This document shows, one piece after another, positions 61,304 to 64,000 of a DNA stretch of 64,000 nt; position 1 is the stretch's first letter, and each line of letters opens with the position of its first letter. This DNA is from Candidatus Izimoplasma sp. ZiA1. GTDB lineage: Bacteria > Bacillota_I > Bacilli_A > Izemoplasmatales > Izemoplasmataceae. The translations under genes were made by a program, and so were the position numbers. The stretch is from the NCBI GenBank assembly GCA_002285055.1, contig NQYJ01000003.1:62001-126000 (forward strand), read 5' to 3'. The notes beneath the pieces were generated by a model. That model was given only the letters and a program-made list of their open reading frames with translations, was not told the origin of the DNA and made no database searches.

Positions 61304-61919
61304 AATCTATATAATATACATCGACTTCTTTATTTTTAGGCTTAATAATAAAACCTAGTAGATATCCAATAGATATACCACCAAGATGACCAACAATACT
61401 AATATTAGGAGATAAGAAAGTGAAAATTATATTGAATAAAATTAAACCTCGTACACTACTAATTTCTTGTCTGTTGAACATATTAGCGTGATTTACTGTT
61501 AAAAATAAATAGTAACCTAAAACACCAAATATAGCTCCACTTGCTCCAATTGTTAAAGCATCACTTAGAAACATTATTAGAACTCCAGCACCAAGACCAC
61601 TTATTAGGTAAACTAAAATAAATCTTAAAGAACCAATTAACTTTTCTAATCCACTTGATAAAAACATCACCCCAATGACCATGTTTGATAAAAAATGAAG
61701 TAGTGACCCATGTAAAAACATAGAAGTTGCAATGCGCCAGTAATCACCAGTAAATTCTAAAGCAGGTGGCCATAACGCGCCAAATTTATATAAAGTAACA
61801 TTGGTGAACCCGCCATTAAGTAAAACTAAAAATAACATTACTGTGTTGATCAATATAAGAAGAGATGAAAGTGGACGATTTCTAACAAACTCCTCCAAAG
61901 TTTTTTCCTGATTAAACAT
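61302..61919 (-). CDS. Rhomboid-family intramembrane serine protease
   Basis: 205 residues with six helices. Catalytic Ser127 in GASGAIFG and His178 in VGHLGG; the helix-2 motif FLHGSLLHFLSNM and the loop RIATSMFLH are typical. It cleaves membrane helices of other proteins; targets are unknown. Start follows AGGAGGTTAATT. The PAP2 gene lies 10 bases upstream, so they form one operon. Confidence 0.93.
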   Translation of the reverse strand: MFNQEKTLEEFVRNRPLSSLLILINTVMLFLVLLNGGFTNVTLYKFGALWPPALEFTGDYWRIATSMFLHGSLLHFLSNMVIGVMFLSSGLEKLIGSLRFILVYLISGLGAGVLIMFLSDALTIGASGAIFGVLGYYLFLTVNHANMFNRQEISSVRGLILFNIIFTFLSPNISIVGHLGGISIGYLLGFIIKPKNKEVDVYYID

Positions 61920-61929
61920 AATTAACCTC

Positions 61930-62811
61930 CTAAAAATTTAATCTTTTAAAGATATATGGATACAATCCAAATCCTACAAAAGCAATTAATAGATATCTAA
62001 CAAAGTCAAAATACATATAGATATCTGAACCTTCTTCAAAAAATGGACTATATATTTTTTTTATCCCAACTTGTAACACAATCATTATTATTAATCCCAC
62101 AAAATATCTTATTAACTTTTTAATCCTTGAGATATTCATGTCAAAATTAACAAACTTATACTCAAATGTAATTGCAAGTATTAAACCAATTAACATACCA
62201 TAAGTCTTGAACAAATCATCACTTTTAAATAAAAACACAAAAGGGAAAAACCCTATCATTAAATAATTGTAGAATCTAAATAGTTTGTCTTTATCATCAT
62301 AAAATTTATTAATGAAATGTCCGATTATATAGGCAACCATTATGCCTAAGGCCGCACCAACAATAACATCCTCAAGATAATGAACCCCTAAAAACATTCT
62401 ACTAAGCATCATCAATATTACTAGTAAAGTAGAGACAATGAAAAGTTTTTTTATATAAAAAGCAATTGAAAACAACATAGTACTAAAACCTTGAGTATGG
62501 CCTGATGGAAAACTATTACCAGTACTTGTACCAGGTCTTAAGTTATCAACACGATCTGGGTACTCTAAAAATGGTCTTTTTGCTCCAACAATAACTTTGA
62601 TTAGATTATTAAACACACCACTAACAGCTATTGTAATTGCAACAGTCTCTCCAAACTTCTTATTGTAAGTCCAATATAGAAAGCCTAAAACAGCAATTAT
62701 TATGTACTGTTCACCTAAAAAAGAAATAAAACTAAAAAAGAAATCAGTAAAAGGATTACTAAGTCCTTGTACAGCTTCAACAACATTTATTGTAAATCCA
62801 AGTATATTCAT
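61930..62811 (-). CDS. PAP2-family phosphatase
   Basis: 293 residues, eight or so helices. The three motifs are intact: KVIVGAKRP, SFPSGHTQG, and SRMFLGVHYLED. Length exceeds simple PAP2 proteins owing to extra C-terminal helices. It removes phosphate from lipid phosphates such as phosphatidate or undecaprenyl diphosphate. Start after GTTGAGGTGAATGT. First gene of the operon with the rhomboid protease. Confidence 0.9.
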   Translation of the reverse strand: MNILGFTINVVEAVQGLSNPFTDFFFSFISFLGEQYIIIAVLGFLYWTYNKKFGETVAITIAVSGVFNNLIKVIVGAKRPFLEYPDRVDNLRPGTSTGNSFPSGHTQGFSTMLFSIAFYIKKLFIVSTLLVILMMLSRMFLGVHYLEDVIVGAALGIMVAYIIGHFINKFYDDKDKLFRFYNYLMIGFFPFVFLFKSDDLFKTYGMLIGLILAITFEYKFVNFDMNISRIKKLIRYFVGLIIMIVLQVGIKKIYSPFFEEGSDIYMYFDFVRYLLIAFVGFGLYPYIFKRLNF

Positions 62812-62896
62812 ACATTCACCTCAACTAATTATATCATAATAATTTAATGAAGTTTGAAAAATGTATGAAACAAAGAATAGTAAAAAAAATACACAT

Positions 62897-62923
62897 TTAG
62901 CACTCACATATTGACAGTGCTAT
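62897..62923 (+). promoter_or_regulatory. CIRCE operator (HrcA site) at htpG
   Basis: TTAGCACTC, nine bases, CAGTGCTAT. The left half is perfect, the right half matches the consensus GAGTGCTAA in seven of nine. It overlaps the promoter -35, so HrcA would repress it. Confidence 0.85.
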
Positions 62924-62939
62924 TAAGTGAGTGTATAAT
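62911..62939 (+). promoter_or_regulatory. htpG promoter
   Basis: Perfect sigma-A promoter: TTGACA (62911-62916), 17-base spacer, TATAAT (62934-62939). Confidence 0.9.
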
Positions 62940-62982
62940 ATGAAATTGAAGAAGATAATTAACAGAAGGGAAGAATATAATA

Positions 62983-64000
62983 ATGGCAAAAAAAAGACAA
63001 TTTCAAACTGAATCAAAAAGACTATTAGACTTAATGATAAATTCTATTTACACTCATAAAGAAATCTTTTTGAGAGAACTTATAAGTAATGCAAGTGATG
63101 CGATTGATAAAAGACATTACAACTCACTTACCGATGCTTCAATAGCCGGTGATGATTACAACATACTTATTGAAAAAGATGAGGATTTAAGAACTTTAAC
63201 TATTACTGATAATGGTATTGGTTTAACTGAAGATGAGCTAATTAGTAATCTTGGTATAATCGCTAAAAGTGGGACAAAAGAGTTCAAAGAGAATATCAAA
63301 GACTTGAATGATTTGGAAATAATCGGGCAATTTGGTGTTGGGTTTTATAGTGCGTTTATGGTTTCTAAAAAGGTTACTGTTTATTCAAAATCAGTTTATA
63401 GTGAAAAAGGCTACAAATGGGAAAGTACAGGTACTGAGACTTATACTATTGATGAATGTGATATCACAAATCCAGGTACAAAAATTGTGTTATCTTTAAG
63501 AGATAATAGTGAAGAATTAGAAGAGGATTTTGATGAATACCTTAAGGAATATAAAATTAAAGAACTTGTTAAAAAATATAGTGATTATATTCGATACCCA
63601 ATAAAAACTGAAACAACAAACTACAATTATTCGAATGAAGATAACGAGGAACCAACAGTAACAAAATCAATTGAAATAATAAACTCTATGATTCCATTAT
63701 GGAAAAAATCAAAAAATGACATTGAGGAAAAAGAGTTGTTTGAGTTTTACCAACATCAGTTTAATGACTTCCAAGATCCCCTATTTCACCTTCATTCGAA
63801 AGTAGAAGGTAACTTAAGTTTTACAAGTTTATTATTTGTACCTAAAAAAGCACCTTATGATTTATATACCGAAAAATTTGAAAAGGGATTAATGCTTTAT
63901 ACAAATGGTGTAATGATCATGGAAAAAACAAAAGAACTTTTACCTGACTACTTAAGATTTGTTAAAGGATTAGTTGATTCAAACGATTTGAGTTTGAATA
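62983..64000 (+). CDS. htpG: Hsp90 chaperone HtpG, N-terminal part
   Basis: The gene runs off the right edge; 339 residues are visible. ATG 62983 follows AGAAGGGAAG. Hsp90 ATP-site motifs: LRELISNASDAIDK, ITDNGIGLT, and GQFGVGFYSAFMV. The segment from about residue 220 is the start of the middle domain (IPLWKKSK, HFNDFQDPLFHLH-type). ATP-driven folding chaperone in the cytosol. Expression appears to be under HrcA control through CIRCE. Confidence 0.95.
   Translation, partial: MAKKRQFQTESKRLLDLMINSIYTHKEIFLRELISNASDAIDKRHYNSLTDASIAGDDYNILIEKDEDLRTLTITDNGIGLTEDELISNLGIIAKSGTKEFKENIKDLNDLEIIGQFGVGFYSAFMVSKKVTVYSKSVYSEKGYKWESTGTETYTIDECDITNPGTKIVLSLRDNSEELEEDFDEYLKEYKIKELVKKYSDYIRYPIKTETTNYNYSNEDNEEPTVTKSIEIINSMIPLWKKSKNDIEEKELFEFYQHQFNDFQDPLFHLHSKVEGNLSFTSLLFVPKKAPYDLYTEKFEKGLMLYTNGVMIMEKTKELLPDYLRFVKGLVDSNDLSLN

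Noticed and set aside
1-64000. CRISPR arrays, insertion sequences, prophage, tRNA or rRNA genes
   Set aside because: No regular direct repeats with spacers, no transposase or integrase, no phage structural genes, and no tRNA-like or rRNA-like sequence was seen.

Overview
The window is AT-rich chromosomal DNA with dense, standard bacterial gene organisation: strong AGGAGG-type ribosome binding sites, many 1-14 base gene overlaps, and intrinsic terminators after most units. TGA is used as a stop (for example at 6436, 8404, 8959 and 31180), so this is not a UGA-Trp mycoplasma. Exported proteins are mostly lipoproteins with an LxGC or LSAC lipobox, and none needs an outer membrane. Together with indolepyruvate oxidoreductase, a PPi-type phosphofructokinase and several MreB copies, this suggests an anaerobic, fermentative member of the Bacillota/Mycoplasmatota border (Izemoplasma- or Haloplasma-like). 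That placement is inference; there is no rRNA here to confirm it.

Layout. 1-680: end of a GGDEF/HD-GYP protein. 0.8-5.4 kb: orphan ABC-transport lipoproteins, a radical SAM protein and a YwaF-like membrane protein. 5.4-9.9 kb: a PadR/HAAS pair and small housekeeping genes. 10-12.5 kb: iorAB. 12.5-19.2 kb: CDGSH protein, DUF445, PHP phosphoesterase, unknown coupled genes, pcp, HD hydrolase and a lipase. 19.2-24 kb: a cyclic-di-GMP-I riboswitch followed by three tandem mreB genes and a membrane protein with degenerate GGDEF and EAL domains. 24.1-26.8 kb: an 882-residue coiled-coil protein. 26.9-32.5 kb: AlkD-like protein, ABC-2 exporter, VTT-domain protein, diguanylate cyclase and PduO-like enzyme. 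32.5-37.7 kb: a nucleotidase divergent from phnDCEE. 37.7-43.6 kb: small enzymes, a GGDEF/EAL protein, a second PadR/HAAS pair and a TetR regulator. 43.7-49.4 kb: an FtsX-type permease, a large lipoprotein, a probable small RNA and a second YwaF-like gene. 49.5-54.5 kb: two small membrane proteins, a Wzz-like protein, a PglF-like dehydratase and rfbA. 54.5-62.8 kb: amidohydrolase, phosphofructokinase, a 1057-residue WG-repeat lipoprotein, rhomboid protease and PAP2 phosphatase. 62.9 kb to the end: CIRCE-controlled htpG, cut by the window edge.

The most notable system is at 19.2-26.8 kb. A c-di-GMP sensing leader RNA, with a terminator before the first start codon, precedes three divergent MreB paralogues and a GGDEF-EAL protein that has lost catalytic residues. 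A long coiled-coil protein follows. Two likely phosphodiesterases and an intact diguanylate cyclase lie elsewhere in the window. The simplest reading is a cytoskeleton whose expression, and possibly activity, is set by c-di-GMP. Second in interest is a small RNA at 48577-48716 with its own consensus promoter, three hairpins, C-rich linkers and a terminator. No tRNA, rRNA, CRISPR array, insertion sequence or prophage was seen, and no gene-free stretch exceeds about 300 bases.
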